DNA from: Tissierellaceae bacterium | GTDB lineage: Bacteria; Bacillota; Clostridia; Tissierellales; Tissierellaceae | Direction: 5' to 3' | DNA: 64,000 nt | Assembly (NCBI GenBank): GCA_018434075.1 | Contig: JAHDQA010000048.1 | Span: 1-64,000, forward strand | Part shown: piece after piece, positions 26,577 to 36,201 of the stretch | How positions within the stretch are numbered: position 1 is the stretch's first letter | Layout of the letters: every line of letters starts with the position of its first letter | The notes under the pieces: model-generated | Database searches by the model: none | Seen by the model: only the letters and a program-made list of their open reading frames with translations | Told to the model about the DNA's origin: nothing | Position numbers and translations under genes: made by a program

Positions 26577-27905
26577 TTATTTTAGTTTATCTTTTTTAAT
26601 AAAGCTCAACCACTTTTTTATTGTAGCTTCATGTCCTAATTCAGTCGGTTTATAATAAATTTTGTTTTTAAACTTATCAGGTAAATAGTTTTGATTAACG
26701 TAGTGATTGTCGTAATCATGTGGATATTTATAATCGATGCCTCGTCCTAGTGCTTTCGCTCCAGAATAGCTAGCATCCTTCAAATATATTGGTATGTCCC
26801 CAGACTCCTCATTTTTTATGTCTTCAAGTGCTGCATCAATGGCTAGATATGAACTATTACTTTTTGGCGCACAAGCCACATAGATAGCAGCTTGAGATAA
26901 TATTATTCTGGCCTCAGGCATTCCGATAGCATTGACTGCATAAAATGCATTTGTAGCAACTATAATCGCATTTGGATCAGCATTTCCAACATCTTCAGAA
27001 GCAGCGATCATAATTCTTCTTGCTATGAATTTGGGATCTTCTCCTGCATTTAACATCTTTGCAAGATAAAAAACTGCAGCATCTGGATCTGAACCTCTCA
27101 TGCTCTTGATAAATGCAGAAATTGTATCATAATGTTCATCTGAACCTTTGTCATATTTAAAGGATTTCATTTGAATTGAGTTCTTAATATCTTCTAAAGA
27201 AATATGCCTTACTCCATCTTCAAGTGGATCTGTTGATAAGACTCCTATTTCCAACGAATTCAATAAAACTCTTGCATCGCCGTCAGCAACTGTAAGTAAG
27301 TAGTCTATCGCATCATCATCTATATCAATATTTAAGTTTCCTAATCCATATTCGGTATCCTTTAATGCTCTATCTAACAAAATTAAGAGCTCATCTCTGC
27401 TTAATGGTTTTAGTTCCACTACCATCATTCTAGACAAAAGTGCTTTGTTTATCTCGAAATATGGGTTTTCTGTTGTGGCGCCTATTAGAATTATAATGCC
27501 TTTTTCAACAAAAGGCAACAAAGCGTCTTGTTGTGCTTTGTTAAATCTATGAATTTCATCGATAAAAAGTATAGTTCTCTTATTTTCTATTTTTAAAGCT
27601 TCTTCTGCTTTGTTAATTACTTCTCTTATATCTTTAACGCCAGATGTAACAGCTGATATTTTCTCAAAGTTCATCTTAGTGGAATTTGCTATTACCATTG
27701 CTAATGTAGTTTTTCCCGTTCCTGGTGGCCCATAATAAATCATCGAACTGATTCGATCAGCTTTTATTGATCTAGTTAAAAATTTACCATCTCCCACAAT
27801 ATGTTCTTGCCCTATAAATTCTTCAATTGTTCTCGGTCTAAGTCTATCTGATAATGGTGCGTTTTTTTCTAAAAAATTGTTCATTGATATTGAGAATAAA
27901 TCCAT
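26577..27905 (-). CDS. rarA: Replication-associated recombination protein A (MgsA/WRNIP1 family ATPase)
   Basis: The 442-aa AAA+ protein has [22 protein letters not shown], Walker [12 protein letters not shown], Walker [18 protein letters not shown], sensor [18 protein letters not shown], and the C-terminal tetramerisation domain with [19 protein letters not shown] and [10 protein letters not shown]. It acts at stalled replication forks and is related to clamp loaders. It is the first gene of its transcript, divergent from the GT8 gene, with an extended -10 upstream. Confidence 0.95.
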   Translation of the reverse strand: MDLFSISMNNFLEKNAPLSDRLRPRTIEEFIGQEHIVGDGKFLTRSIKADRISSMIYYGPPGTGKTTLAMVIANSTKMNFEKISAVTSGVKDIREVINKAEEALKIENKRTILFIDEIHRFNKAQQDALLPFVEKGIIILIGATTENPYFEINKALLSRMMVVELKPLSRDELLILLDRALKDTEYGLGNLNIDIDDDAIDYLLTVADGDARVLLNSLEIGVLSTDPLEDGVRHISLEDIKNSIQMKSFKYDKGSDEHYDTISAFIKSMRGSDPDAAVFYLAKMLNAGEDPKFIARRIMIAASEDVGNADPNAIIVATNAFYAVNAIGMPEARIILSQAAIYVACAPKSNSSYLAIDAALEDIKNEESGDIPIYLKDASYSGAKALGRGIDYKYPHDYDNHYVNQNYLPDKFKNKIYYKPTELGHEATIKKWLSFIKKDKLK

Positions 27906-27943
27906 TACATCACCAACTATAAATAATTAATTATAATTATTTA

Positions 27944-27952
27944 ATTATATCA
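27944..27952 (-). promoter_or_regulatory. Extended -10 promoter of rarA
   Basis: TGATATAAT on the minus strand (27952-27944) is a perfect extended -10, with TTAATA 17 bases upstream as a weak -35. It lies 38 bases before the rarA ATG in a very AT-rich divergent intergenic stretch. Confidence 0.5.
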
Positions 27953-28011
27953 TAAATAAAATCAAATATTAAAATAAAATTAAATTCCTATCAATTTGTA
28001 TGAAAATTAGG

Positions 28012-28017
28012 TATAAT
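28012..28017 (+). promoter_or_regulatory. -10 element for the GT8-lipoprotein transcript
   Basis: GTATAATAAA provides a perfect TATAAT; no good -35 is visible. Because it lies downstream of the in-frame ATG at 28000, it supports a later translation start for the GT8 gene (TTG 28057). Confidence 0.45.
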
Positions 28018-28056
28018 AAATATGTAAATATTTTTTGTGCTAAGGAGATGTTTTTA

Positions 28057-28881
28057 TTGAATATATTAGTATGTCTAGACTCCAATTATATCAATCCGCT
28101 AAAGGTAATGCTTTATTCATTATTTACTAACAATGAAAATAATAATTTTGATGTTTATTTAATGCATTCAAGAATTCCACAAAATGAGTTGGATTCATTA
28201 AATGATTATATAGTAAAAAATTGGCCTAATAATTCATTTAACCCAATCAAAATTCCGAGCGATGATTTTAGAGATGCTCCAGTAGTGTCTTATTATAGCG
28301 AAGAGATGTACTATAGGTTATTTGCCCATAAATACCTGCCAAAAAACATGGAGAGAATTCTTTATCTCGATCCAGATATATTAGTAATAAATGAAGTTTC
28401 CGACCTATATAATGTAGATTTTAATAAAAATCTCTTTGCAGCTTGCCACCATAATAAGATATTCATAAAGGGTATTAATAAAATAAGACTTTTACAATAC
28501 CAAATTGAAGAATACTACAATTCTGGTGTACTGATGATGAATCTACCTGAACAAAGAAAAAGGATTGACGAGAGTGAAATATTTGATTTTATAGAAAAAA
28601 ATAAAGCTATATTAGTGCTGCCAGACCAAGATGTTTTAAATTCGCTATATTCTAAGGATATAAAAGATGTCGATGAGATACTATATAATTATGATACTAG
28701 GTTTTACACTTATTATAAATTCTTAAGTAAAGGCAAAGTTGATATGGATTATATCTTTGACAACACTGTTATACTTCATTTCTGCGGAAAGAAGAAGCCT
28801 TGGAAAAAGCCATACAGTGGTGAATTTTATTCTCTGTATAAACACTATCAAAAACAAGTACAAAAATTAGAAAATAAATAA
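28057..28881 (+). CDS. Glycosyltransferase family 8 protein
   Basis: The protein of about 274 aa has a GT-A fold: NILVCLDSNYINPLKVMLYSL at the N-terminus, the metal-binding DPD in RILYLDPDILV, YYNSGVLMMNL, and the C-terminal HFCGKKKPWKKPYSG with its conserved Gly-x-x-Lys-Pro-Trp. These are features of retaining GT8 enzymes such as LPS galactosyl/glucosyltransferases and Firmicute surface-glycan enzymes. Sugar and acceptor are unknown. I place the start at TTG 28057, nine bases after AAGGAG; the ATG at 28000 lies upstream of the -10. With the next gene it is the only plus-strand unit in the window. Confidence 0.88.
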   Translation: MNILVCLDSNYINPLKVMLYSLFTNNENNNFDVYLMHSRIPQNELDSLNDYIVKNWPNNSFNPIKIPSDDFRDAPVVSYYSEEMYYRLFAHKYLPKNMERILYLDPDILVINEVSDLYNVDFNKNLFAACHHNKIFIKGINKIRLLQYQIEEYYNSGVLMMNLPEQRKRIDESEIFDFIEKNKAILVLPDQDVLNSLYSKDIKDVDEILYNYDTRFYTYYKFLSKGKVDMDYIFDNTVILHFCGKKKPWKKPYSGEFYSLYKHYQKQVQKLENK

Positions 28882-28900
28882 ATGATTAGGAGTGTTCATT

Positions 28901-29422
28901 ATGAAGCCTAGAGTAAAGAGTACTATTTTTATTTTCATGTTGATGTTGGCAATTTTTTTAAGTGGATGCGTAAACGAAAATTCAGATAATGGAAATATTC
29001 AAAATGAAGATGAAAACACAAAGAACATTATATACTCTTCCTCACCAGAAGATATCTCTCAGTTGACTATGTTGGAGACTTTTAAATATGATTTTGATTT
29101 TGATGGCACTGAAGAAGAAATAAATTTATATACGTCTGCACAAAAAGATAGTAAAGGTGAAATAATGTGGGATGACGGACAGGTTTTTAAGCTTATCATT
29201 CTTGATAGTAATGAAAATTTTGTTCTATTTGATGAATATGTCCAACTTGGTAAAGTAAATTACTATGTATACCTTGAAAAAGATGTATTTACTATAAGTA
29301 TAATTAGTCCTAGAACTGCAAGTTTGACGATCACTGATTATGTCTATGACAAAGATGTAAATGGATTCTTAGAGAAAAAACTTATAGAAAAAACAACAGA
29401 TATTAACATGTTGAAAATTTAA
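28901..29422 (+). CDS. Putative lipoprotein of unknown function
   Basis: The 173-aa protein has a lipoprotein signal: a basic start, hydrophobic STIFIFMLMLAIF, then the lipobox LSGC with Cys near residue 22, followed by an Asn/Asp/Glu-rich linker. The remainder (FKYDFDFDGTEEEINLYTSA...VFKLIILDSNENFVLFDEY) looks like a small beta-rich extracellular domain; I recognise no family. ATG 28901 is chosen because AGGAG lies 8 bases upstream. It follows the GT8 gene by 19 bases and ends at a bidirectional terminator. Confidence 0.75.
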   Translation: MKPRVKSTIFIFMLMLAIFLSGCVNENSDNGNIQNEDENTKNIIYSSSPEDISQLTMLETFKYDFDFDGTEEEINLYTSAQKDSKGEIMWDDGQVFKLIILDSNENFVLFDEYVQLGKVNYYVYLEKDVFTISIISPRTASLTITDYVYDKDVNGFLEKKLIEKTTDINMLKI

Positions 29423-29442
29423 GGGGCTTATAGCCCCTTAAA
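29418..29442. terminator. Bidirectional terminator between the lipoprotein gene and orr
   Basis: TTTAAGGGGC and GCCCCTTAAA form a 10-bp stem around a 5-base loop, between convergent genes and overlapping both stop codons. On the plus strand it is followed by a T-rich ATGATTTTTTC; on the minus strand by TTTTC. Confidence 0.85.
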
Positions 29443-30502
29443 TTATGATTTTTTCTATATATTCAGAAGTCATAGCTCTTAACATGCTCACATAGTGGAG
29501 ATTAAATGCTAATATGTCCCCAACGCTATAATCAATTTTAGAATCTGAAGCATCTATAATAGTGTGATCTGAACTTCCACCTAAAATTATCAAATCTTTA
29601 TCTAATGGGTACATACTATCAAAATCAATGTCTTGTTTGCCAACTGCACAAATCAATCTTTTTCTTACTCCTCTATCTACAAAAGTTGGCACTTTTCCAA
29701 AAGCGTCTCTGCCTATTTCTTCAGTTGGTACTGATGGTTTCTCTTTGATTTCTATAATTTCAGCTTCTAACCGAAACGCGGTGCTATCAGTCCCATCAAG
29801 GTGTCTTCCATATGCAGATTCCGTTCCGAATATTATGGATTCTCCGAGTCTTAAATTGTTGATGCCATTAGGAATCTCGCCCGTACCTAATAAATGGACT
29901 GTACTTGAGTTGCCTCCTGACAACATTTCTAGCTTTATTTCAAATTTTTCTTCAATTTCATTTTTATAATCTACAAGTTTTTGCAATATATGTCTTTTGG
30001 GTATAACTCCACCATAACAAGTCAAATTTACTCCTAAGCCATAAAGTTCAATGTTATTCAATTCTAATATTTCATCAACAGCATGCAATAATTCTTCTTT
30101 GTTAAAATAGCCTTCTCTTAAATCTCCTAGATCAGCCATTAAAATTACTTTGTGAACTTTCCCTAAACTTTCACTTGCTTCATTTAATGCGTATATAGTT
30201 TCTAACTCAGAGTTTAGCGATATGTCAGCGTATTCTACTGTTTCCTTAGCTTGTGAAATCATTGGCAATCGGAGCATCATCTTCGGAATATCAAATTGTG
30301 CGATCTTTTTTAAGTTCTCTATTCTAGAATCTGCTAAGTAATCTACGCCTCCATTGATATAAGCTTTAACAATCTCTGGGTAGGCACAATAGCCTTTAGT
30401 AACACCAGCAATTGTTATCCCCTCTTTCTTAGCAAGTGAAACTACTGTTGATACATTTGATTCAATTTTCTTAGTATCTATAATTACTCTTGGGTAAGAC
30501 AC
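29438..30502 (-). CDS. orr: Ornithine racemase (alanine racemase-like fold)
   Basis: The 354-aa PLP enzyme of the alanine racemase N-domain family has the cofactor lysine in GITIAGVTKGYCAYPE (Lys36) and the barrel strands MLRLPMI, MADLGDLREGY, LSGGNSSTVHLL and LRLGESIIFG. It interconverts L- and D-ornithine, the first step of the oxidative ornithine pathway; C. sticklandii Orr is of this type. The context with oraSE decides against alanine racemase or YhfX-like roles. The start is GTG at 30502 with AAAGGGG upstream. It is the last gene of the sigma-54-controlled operon. Confidence 0.9.
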   Translation of the reverse strand: MSYPRVIIDTKKIESNVSTVVSLAKKEGITIAGVTKGYCAYPEIVKAYINGGVDYLADSRIENLKKIAQFDIPKMMLRLPMISQAKETVEYADISLNSELETIYALNEASESLGKVHKVILMADLGDLREGYFNKEELLHAVDEILELNNIELYGLGVNLTCYGGVIPKRHILQKLVDYKNEIEEKFEIKLEMLSGGNSSTVHLLGTGEIPNGINNLRLGESIIFGTESAYGRHLDGTDSTAFRLEAEIIEIKEKPSVPTEEIGRDAFGKVPTFVDRGVRKRLICAVGKQDIDFDSMYPLDKDLIILGGSSDHTIIDASDSKIDYSVGDILAFNLHYVSMLRAMTSEYIEKIII

Positions 30503-30504
30503 TT

Positions 30505-31881
30505 TTATTCCCCTTTCATATTTATGTCTAAACTATCATAAAGCAATTTTATTGCTGCATCAGGATACCTATACGACATGACACCTAAAGATGCCATGAT
30601 GTAATGATTGTCTATCAAAATTTCAACATCAGGATTAGGTAATAACTCCATTCCACTATTAGAATGAGAAATATTTCTTAATATTTCTATCCTATGTGGC
30701 AATCTCGTTAATGCTCCACCAGTACCTATTACATATTTTACGCTTGTTAAATCTTTTCCTTCGGCAAATGTTGTCTTACCAGTAGGACCATATAGATTCT
30801 TTAAAATACCAGCATGACGTTTTATTGCAGTTACACAAGCATATTCTGTCAAAGTTTCAATAAACTTAATCTCATCTTCACTCTCAGGTATTGGTTTGAT
30901 TCCTGATATTAAACAATTTAATTTTTCTTTAGATACCCCTAGTTTTCTAATTAAAACATCTTCTCCTAAACCTTCTATTATATTTTTTGCGTTCACATAT
31001 ACCCCTAGGTCACCTTCTACCGTCCTCTTAGCTTTTGGTTCTGGACTTATCAGCATTCTATTGATTTCTTCACTGCCTTCAGTGACTGAATGGACATCAG
31101 TTGTAGCACCGCCAACATCTATTGTGACTAGATCTCCCATATGTTCATATAATAATTCGCTTGCTTTCATAACTGCTCCAGGAGTTGGCACTATGTTGCC
31201 ATTTACCATCTCTCTAATCTTTGTCATACCTGGTGCATGTATGATGTGTTTTTCAAAAACTTGTTGAATTATTTTTCTAGTTGGTTCAACATTCAATTGA
31301 TCAATTTCGGGATAAACATTTTCCGTTATATATAATTCCATTTTTGTATCTTTAAATATTTCTTTTATTTCATCATGATTTTCTATATTCCCTGCATATA
31401 TAACGGGTATGTCTAAGTTTAAGCTTGCTATTAATTCACTGTTGTAAAGTGCAGTGTCTCTTTCCCCATAATCAACGCCACCTGCTATCAATATTATGTT
31501 GGGTTTTATTTCTTCAATCTTTTTTAAATCGGATTTTCTCAATCTACCTGATGTAATATATTTAATATTTGCTCCTGCTCCCAAAGCAGCTTCTTTTGCA
31601 GCTCGAACTGTCATATCGTATACCAATCCATGTACAGTCATTTTTAATCCGCCTGCCGCTGAGCTTGTAGCAATAAGTTCATTGTATTCAAGGTCTGGAA
31701 TACCCATACTTCGTTTAAGATCCTCTATGGCACCTTTTAAGCCTATGTTTACATCTCCTTCTAATACCGAGGTAGGAGCTTGCCCCTGTCCAAGAAAAAC
31801 AGGGGCTATTTGTATATTATCAAATGCATTTACTACAGTTGTGGTACTTCCTATTTCAGCAACTAATAAATCAATTCTCAT
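30505..31881 (-). CDS. MutL-like ATPase, probable D-ornithine aminomutase chaperone/reactivase
   Basis: The protein of about 458 aa belongs to the GlmL/MutL family of actin-fold ATPases: DLLVAEIGSTTTVVNAF (phosphate 1), ILIAGGVDYG, VTIDVGGATTDVHSV (phosphate 2) and YVIGTGGALTRLP. Relatives accompany B12-dependent mutases such as glutamate mutase and are thought to reactivate them. Here the partner must be OraSE. I choose ATG 31881, which overlaps the oraE stop by 11 bases; the longer frame (31965) would add 28 residues inside oraE. It is unrelated to the mismatch repair MutL. Confidence 0.88.
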   Translation of the reverse strand: MRIDLLVAEIGSTTTVVNAFDNIQIAPVFLGQGQAPTSVLEGDVNIGLKGAIEDLKRSMGIPDLEYNELIATSSAAGGLKMTVHGLVYDMTVRAAKEAALGAGANIKYITSGRLRKSDLKKIEEIKPNIILIAGGVDYGERDTALYNSELIASLNLDIPVIYAGNIENHDEIKEIFKDTKMELYITENVYPEIDQLNVEPTRKIIQQVFEKHIIHAPGMTKIREMVNGNIVPTPGAVMKASELLYEHMGDLVTIDVGGATTDVHSVTEGSEEINRMLISPEPKAKRTVEGDLGVYVNAKNIIEGLGEDVLIRKLGVSKEKLNCLISGIKPIPESEDEIKFIETLTEYACVTAIKRHAGILKNLYGPTGKTTFAEGKDLTSVKYVIGTGGALTRLPHRIEILRNISHSNSGMELLPNPDVEILIDNHYIMASLGVMSYRYPDAAIKLLYDSLDINMKGE

Positions 31882-34087
31882 TTTCCATCTCACGTCTTTT
31901 CTTGACAAGGAATGTTGCAACATGAGAGCCTTTTGTTCCTCTTCCAAATCCTGCATCCATTCCATTTTTCACAGCCATTTCATTAGACACTTGAGTTCCG
32001 CCAGCAGCAATTATCAACTTGTCTCTGACACCCTTTTCAATAGCGTAATCATTTAACTTCTTCATATTCTTGTAGTGGATGTCATCATGGGAAATAATAG
32101 TAGAAACTAAAATTGCATCTGCATTTAATTCGATTGCTGCATCAACCAATTTTTCTACTGGAACAGAAGTCCCTAAAATGTGGCACTCAATGCCATATTT
32201 TTCTATACCTCCATGTTTGATGTCAATTATCTCTCTTAGTCCAACTGAATGTTCATCATCTCCAACTGTAGCTGCAACAACTTTCATTGGTTTTCTCGAT
32301 ATCTCAGCTCTGATTTCATCTTCACTCATTTCTTCTGGCTTTGGTGGAATAACCAATTTAGATATGTCTATTGAAAAATCAACTCTTCCTTTTAACTCAA
32401 TCCTAGTGCCTTCTGCTTGTTGCATTACTTCCCTGTGAATGACTTCGCAATCTTTTAAATTCAAGTTTTTGCCAATTTCAAGTGCTGCGAATTCAGCAGT
32501 ACGTACATCTGTAGGTAAAAACATCGTGAGTAAAACAACCCCATCTCCAAGCCATTCCATTTCAGGCTTAATGAGATTAGTGTTCAATAAGTCTTTTACT
32601 TCTTCTAACCTTACATTGACATTATCAGTTTCGTCAAGTTCATCTATAAAGATGATTTTTTCTGGTTTTTCAAATGTAGAACCATTAATCAGTAGAGAAG
32701 GATTCTCAACATATTCTTGCCCATATTGTTCTAAATTGTTATATCCGAAGTGAGCAGTTACAGGTGCCATGTATTCCTTGTCTCTTTCGAATACTGTTCC
32801 TACACCAACTCCTCCGTCTATCTTTCTGACAATTCCATCCCCATTTCTTTCAGGATAATAGCCGGAGTCTACGAAGAAACCTTCCTCAACAGCTTTAAAG
32901 TATCCACCTATTTCTAATATTTCTTCCATAAATAGAACTGCTCTTTCTTTAAGCTCTCTAACTTTTGTAGATAGATATTCGCCGTCTCTATCTACTTTTA
33001 TCATTTTCATTAAACCATCCATTCCGTTGAAAGCTTGCTTAGCTGTGTCAACAGCCTCAATGTTAAAGATATGCCAAGGAACATTTCTACCTTCATCTGG
33101 TGTTATTGTGGATTGAATATCTGCCGATGTCAATTCTGAAATCAACAAATTTAGTACATGTGTTACAGTAGCTTCTCTAGTAGATGATTCCATGTACTTA
33201 GTATTCATCTGAGCTCTCATTCTATATTCTTTAAATAATTCTCTCAATGCAATTGCGTATGGTAGATCAAGCCTCATACAAGGTGCTGGTGGTGCAGTTG
33301 GTGGAACAGTTGACAAGCATATATTTGACTTTTTCATGCCTATTTTTACAGAATACATTGAGTTTAAAGCATGCTGTACCATTAATTCAGGCATTACTTT
33401 CCAAGCTTCTCTTGCCGTTGCATTGGCGTTATGTGCGCCATCAATTTGTGCTATATCAGCCCAAGTCATAACCTTCTTCGCTTCTGCTGCATCGACAAAA
33501 GATCTTACCATGTTTATATTTCTATATAAAACGTTGTATTGAGGATCTTGGTGTGCTCCATTGACTCCTTCTTCTGCAAACATTACAGCAATTTCCGGTC
33601 CTGCTACTCCAGATACGTATGAATGATAATTAATTGGCCTTCCTACTTCCTCTTCAATCAAATCTAAAGCTTTTCTCTGTGCTCTTACTTGTTTTCTACT
33701 AATTGGTATACCACCCACACCTTGTGGTGTACCTTCAATCAAGCTTTCAAAGTGAGATTGCCCTGCTGTACGAATTACCATTATATGATCTGCGCCATGC
33801 CATGCAGCCATCCTCATCCTTCTTATATCGTCCTCAAAACGACCTGATGCTATTTCTGTAGTAATTACTGGAGCAGGTTGTGGATCAATGTTATCAAAAT
33901 ACTTTGCTGCTGGAAGGGGTTGACTTTGTATTAAGTTTTCTGATGTTTCATAGTAGTCAAATTTGCCTATTTTTCGAACCTCTCCAACTCCTTCTCTCCA
34001 ATGCCAGCCTCTTCTTTTAGGTCTATAACTCTCTAAATCCTTTAAAATCTCTTTAATGTTTAATTTTTCATTTGGTTTAAGTTCCAT
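31871..34087 (-). CDS. oraE: D-ornithine 4,5-aminomutase, large (E) subunit
   Basis: The 738-aa adenosylcobalamin- and PLP-dependent subunit moves the terminal amino group of D-ornithine to give (2R,4S)-2,4-diaminopentanoate. A TIM-barrel region (about 1-400) carries conserved blocks such as MRMAAWHGADHIMVIRTAGQ. The C-terminal Rossmann domain holds the base-off B12 motif DEHSVG (Asp611, His613, Gly616) and Lys624 in DIKHGG, which aligns with the PLP lysine of the C. sticklandii enzyme with the same offset as the histidine. RBS GGAGGTGC lies inside oraS; the genes overlap by one base. Confidence 0.96.
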   Translation of the reverse strand: MELKPNEKLNIKEILKDLESYRPKRRGWHWREGVGEVRKIGKFDYYETSENLIQSQPLPAAKYFDNIDPQPAPVITTEIASGRFEDDIRRMRMAAWHGADHIMVIRTAGQSHFESLIEGTPQGVGGIPISRKQVRAQRKALDLIEEEVGRPINYHSYVSGVAGPEIAVMFAEEGVNGAHQDPQYNVLYRNINMVRSFVDAAEAKKVMTWADIAQIDGAHNANATAREAWKVMPELMVQHALNSMYSVKIGMKKSNICLSTVPPTAPPAPCMRLDLPYAIALRELFKEYRMRAQMNTKYMESSTREATVTHVLNLLISELTSADIQSTITPDEGRNVPWHIFNIEAVDTAKQAFNGMDGLMKMIKVDRDGEYLSTKVRELKERAVLFMEEILEIGGYFKAVEEGFFVDSGYYPERNGDGIVRKIDGGVGVGTVFERDKEYMAPVTAHFGYNNLEQYGQEYVENPSLLINGSTFEKPEKIIFIDELDETDNVNVRLEEVKDLLNTNLIKPEMEWLGDGVVLLTMFLPTDVRTAEFAALEIGKNLNLKDCEVIHREVMQQAEGTRIELKGRVDFSIDISKLVIPPKPEEMSEDEIRAEISRKPMKVVAATVGDDEHSVGLREIIDIKHGGIEKYGIECHILGTSVPVEKLVDAAIELNADAILVSTIISHDDIHYKNMKKLNDYAIEKGVRDKLIIAAGGTQVSNEMAVKNGMDAGFGRGTKGSHVATFLVKKRREMENEN

Positions 34088-34452
34088 TAATTTGCACCTC
34101 CATTAAATAGAGGTTTTACCTCATCCCAAGAGTTAGGTTCTATTAATTCTAATCCCGCTTCTCTTATTCCTAAGCCTTTGTGTTTTGAGTATTTATATAC
34201 AATATTCCCTACACCTTTCCCTATGAGGCCTCTATCTATTGCATTTTCGACAATACTTTTTGCTTCTATGCTTGAAAATCCCATTCTTAGCAATACACTT
34301 CTCTCTATTGAAGGAGTTGTGTGATTATAAGCTAAATCTACTAATGGATCAACTATTTTTTCTGCTAATTGCCAAAAATAAGTTTCTAGTTCTGATTCTG
34401 ACAAATCCGCTAAATGTTTTCTTCTTTCTTCAAAATCGTCTTCTCTTCTCAT
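34087..34452 (-). CDS. oraS: D-ornithine 4,5-aminomutase, small (S) subunit
   Basis: The 121-aa protein matches OraS in size and in the segments DDFEERRKHLADLSESELETYFWQLAEKIVDPLVDLAYNHTTPSIERSVLLRMGFSS and HKGLGIREAGLEL. It pairs with OraE in an alpha2beta2 enzyme and contributes to substrate binding. It sits between ortB (7-base gap) and oraE (one-base overlap), giving translation coupled to the large subunit. RBS GAAAGGTAG. Confidence 0.95.
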   Translation of the reverse strand: MRREDDFEERRKHLADLSESELETYFWQLAEKIVDPLVDLAYNHTTPSIERSVLLRMGFSSIEAKSIVENAIDRGLIGKGVGNIVYKYSKHKGLGIREAGLELIEPNSWDEVKPLFNGGAN

Positions 34453-34459
34453 TTGTACA

Positions 34460-35878
34460 CTACCTTTCTACATTAACATTTAGTTCTCTTAGTACATTAA
34501 TTACATATTCTACGCTTGATTTAGTGTCTTGAGCTAAGAATTCTATGTCTGCTCTAGTTACAGTTTCAACTTTATAATTGACAATGCAATTTTTAATATA
34601 AGATCTCTTAATTTTATCTAAATCAATTTCAGCAGTATGCATATATCCTGGATCTTTTGGTAGTACGATGTTTTTGCCTGGAATTTCTTCTTTTGGATCA
34701 CCAATTACTAATTCTATGCCATTTTCTTTAGCAAATGTCAGCTGTGGCAATATGTGCTTCCCTGCGCCTGTGTACTCGGTCTCTTGTACTACAATTATCT
34801 TATCTTCATCAAGCTCTTGAGCTAAGCTGAATGCAGCTGCTAGAGCTGTATTTCCTGCAGGACCTCTTTCAAGTCCTTCGACTTGTGCCAATAATTCAGT
34901 CATATAAAATACGGAACCTTGATTTACGGTTACATATCTATCCATATATCTCAGCGGTCTTGCTGCAGATCTAGGAACATCAGATCGATCCGGCCATGTT
35001 GCAAAAGGTATCCCAAATCCAGTATGTCCAGTAGTGAATGATTTCTTGTTAAATTGTTCATCACTTGCCATGTGAAGCCCTTCTAAATTTACACTTGCAC
35101 CTACTATTTTAGTATCAAATGCTCCTGCTTTAATCAATCCCCTAGCTGTACCTGTTAAATTTCCGCCCCCTGCATTTGTTATGACTACAACATCAGGATC
35201 TCTTCCCTCTCTTTGCCTAAAATCCATAGATATTTCATATCCTAATGTTTCTACTCCTGCTATTCCAAATGGAGTATAAAGTGAAGCGTTAAAATATCCA
35301 GTTTCCTCTAATAGCAATAAGAATGAGTAAAATAGTTCTGGGCCAACAGTCAATTGTACTACCTCTGCACCATATGCCTCGCAAGCTCTTGCCTTTTCAA
35401 TTATTTCAGGTTGTCCTATTCCTCTTGAATCATAACATTCCTGGACTATAATACATTTAAGTCCTCTCATAGCTGCTTGTGACGCAACAGCAGCACCATA
35501 ATTCCCTGAAGTTGCAGCTATGACACCTTTATATCCTAACCTTTGTGCATGATATACTGATGTAGCCGCACGTCTTGCTTTGAAAGAACCAGAAGGATTG
35601 CACGCCTCATCTTTTATAAATATTCGCGCACCCTTCCCAGGTTTAGAAAATTTTCTAGCCAATTTAGTTATATTTTTCAACTCATAAAGTGGCGTAGAAC
35701 CTACTGATGTTTGCTTTTGTATTTCTTCTATTTCCTGTAAGGAATAGCCAGTTTCTTTCATCATTCTCTCATAGTCAAAAGCTATCGAACCTGATTCAAA
35801 TATGCTATAATCAATCCCTACAGATTTCTTCATTATTTCGCTTTTTCTTGCCATCACATCATCATAGCTATTACTCAT
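34460..35878 (-). CDS. ortB: 2-amino-4-ketopentanoate thiolase, beta subunit
   Basis: The PLP fold type II subunit of about 472 aa has the cofactor lysine in CNPSGSFKARRA, substrate/PLP loop AATSGNYGAAVASQAA and glycine loop NAGGGNLTG. With OrtA it cleaves 2-amino-4-ketopentanoate with CoA to acetyl-CoA and alanine, an unusual PLP-dependent thiolysis. I choose ATG 35878, which overlaps the ortA stop; the GTG at 35887 lacks its own site. The threonine synthase-like look of the protein is a family trait and not its function here, given the intact operon. Confidence 0.94.
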   Translation of the reverse strand: MSNSYDDVMARKSEIMKKSVGIDYSIFESGSIAFDYERMMKETGYSLQEIEEIQKQTSVGSTPLYELKNITKLARKFSKPGKGARIFIKDEACNPSGSFKARRAATSVYHAQRLGYKGVIAATSGNYGAAVASQAAMRGLKCIIVQECYDSRGIGQPEIIEKARACEAYGAEVVQLTVGPELFYSFLLLLEETGYFNASLYTPFGIAGVETLGYEISMDFRQREGRDPDVVVITNAGGGNLTGTARGLIKAGAFDTKIVGASVNLEGLHMASDEQFNKKSFTTGHTGFGIPFATWPDRSDVPRSAARPLRYMDRYVTVNQGSVFYMTELLAQVEGLERGPAGNTALAAAFSLAQELDEDKIIVVQETEYTGAGKHILPQLTFAKENGIELVIGDPKEEIPGKNIVLPKDPGYMHTAEIDLDKIKRSYIKNCIVNYKVETVTRADIEFLAQDTKSSVEYVINVLRELNVNVER

Positions 35879-36182
35879 TATCTTCACCTTCTTCCAATAA
35901 AGCCCTAGCTTGTCTGCCTATATATAAAACTTCTGGAACACATTTGCCAAAATCATGCCCCCAATATGGATTGATTTCAATTAATGTTCCTGTTACTTTT
36001 CTTCCAATGTAAGTTTCCACTTCTACCTCTTGCCCGATATTAGCTTCTTCATTTAGTAAGAATCCTTTGTCCCACATTTCTAGTGGTACTTTTCTTGTGT
36101 CTTCTGGTAAATTCGAAGCCCTTTGTTCTGGTGTCAGGATTATCTTATGAATTCTTACCCAATCTCCTCTTTTAGCATCCAT
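35871..36182 (-). CDS. ortA: 2-amino-4-ketopentanoate thiolase, alpha subunit
   Basis: The 103-aa protein has the OrtA pattern GDWVRIHKIILTPEQRASNLPEDTRKVPLEMW and TLIEINPYWGHDFGKCVPEVLYIGRQARALL. It is the small partner of OrtB and of unclear mechanistic role. It starts 19 bases after ord with AAAGGGAG and overlaps ortB by eight bases, as expected for subunits made in equal amounts. Confidence 0.94.
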   Translation of the reverse strand: MDAKRGDWVRIHKIILTPEQRASNLPEDTRKVPLEMWDKGFLLNEEANIGQEVEVETYIGRKVTGTLIEINPYWGHDFGKCVPEVLYIGRQARALLEEGEDNE

Positions 36183-36201
36183 TAATATCTCCCTTTCATC
36201 C

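Noticed and set aside
31496..32056. 186-codon plus-strand frame
   Set aside because: It is antisense to the well-supported MutL-like gene and oraE, with no family resemblance.
34460..35878. Threonine synthase
   Set aside because: The fold type II PLP motifs fit, but length, OrtA overlap and operon make OrtB the better call.
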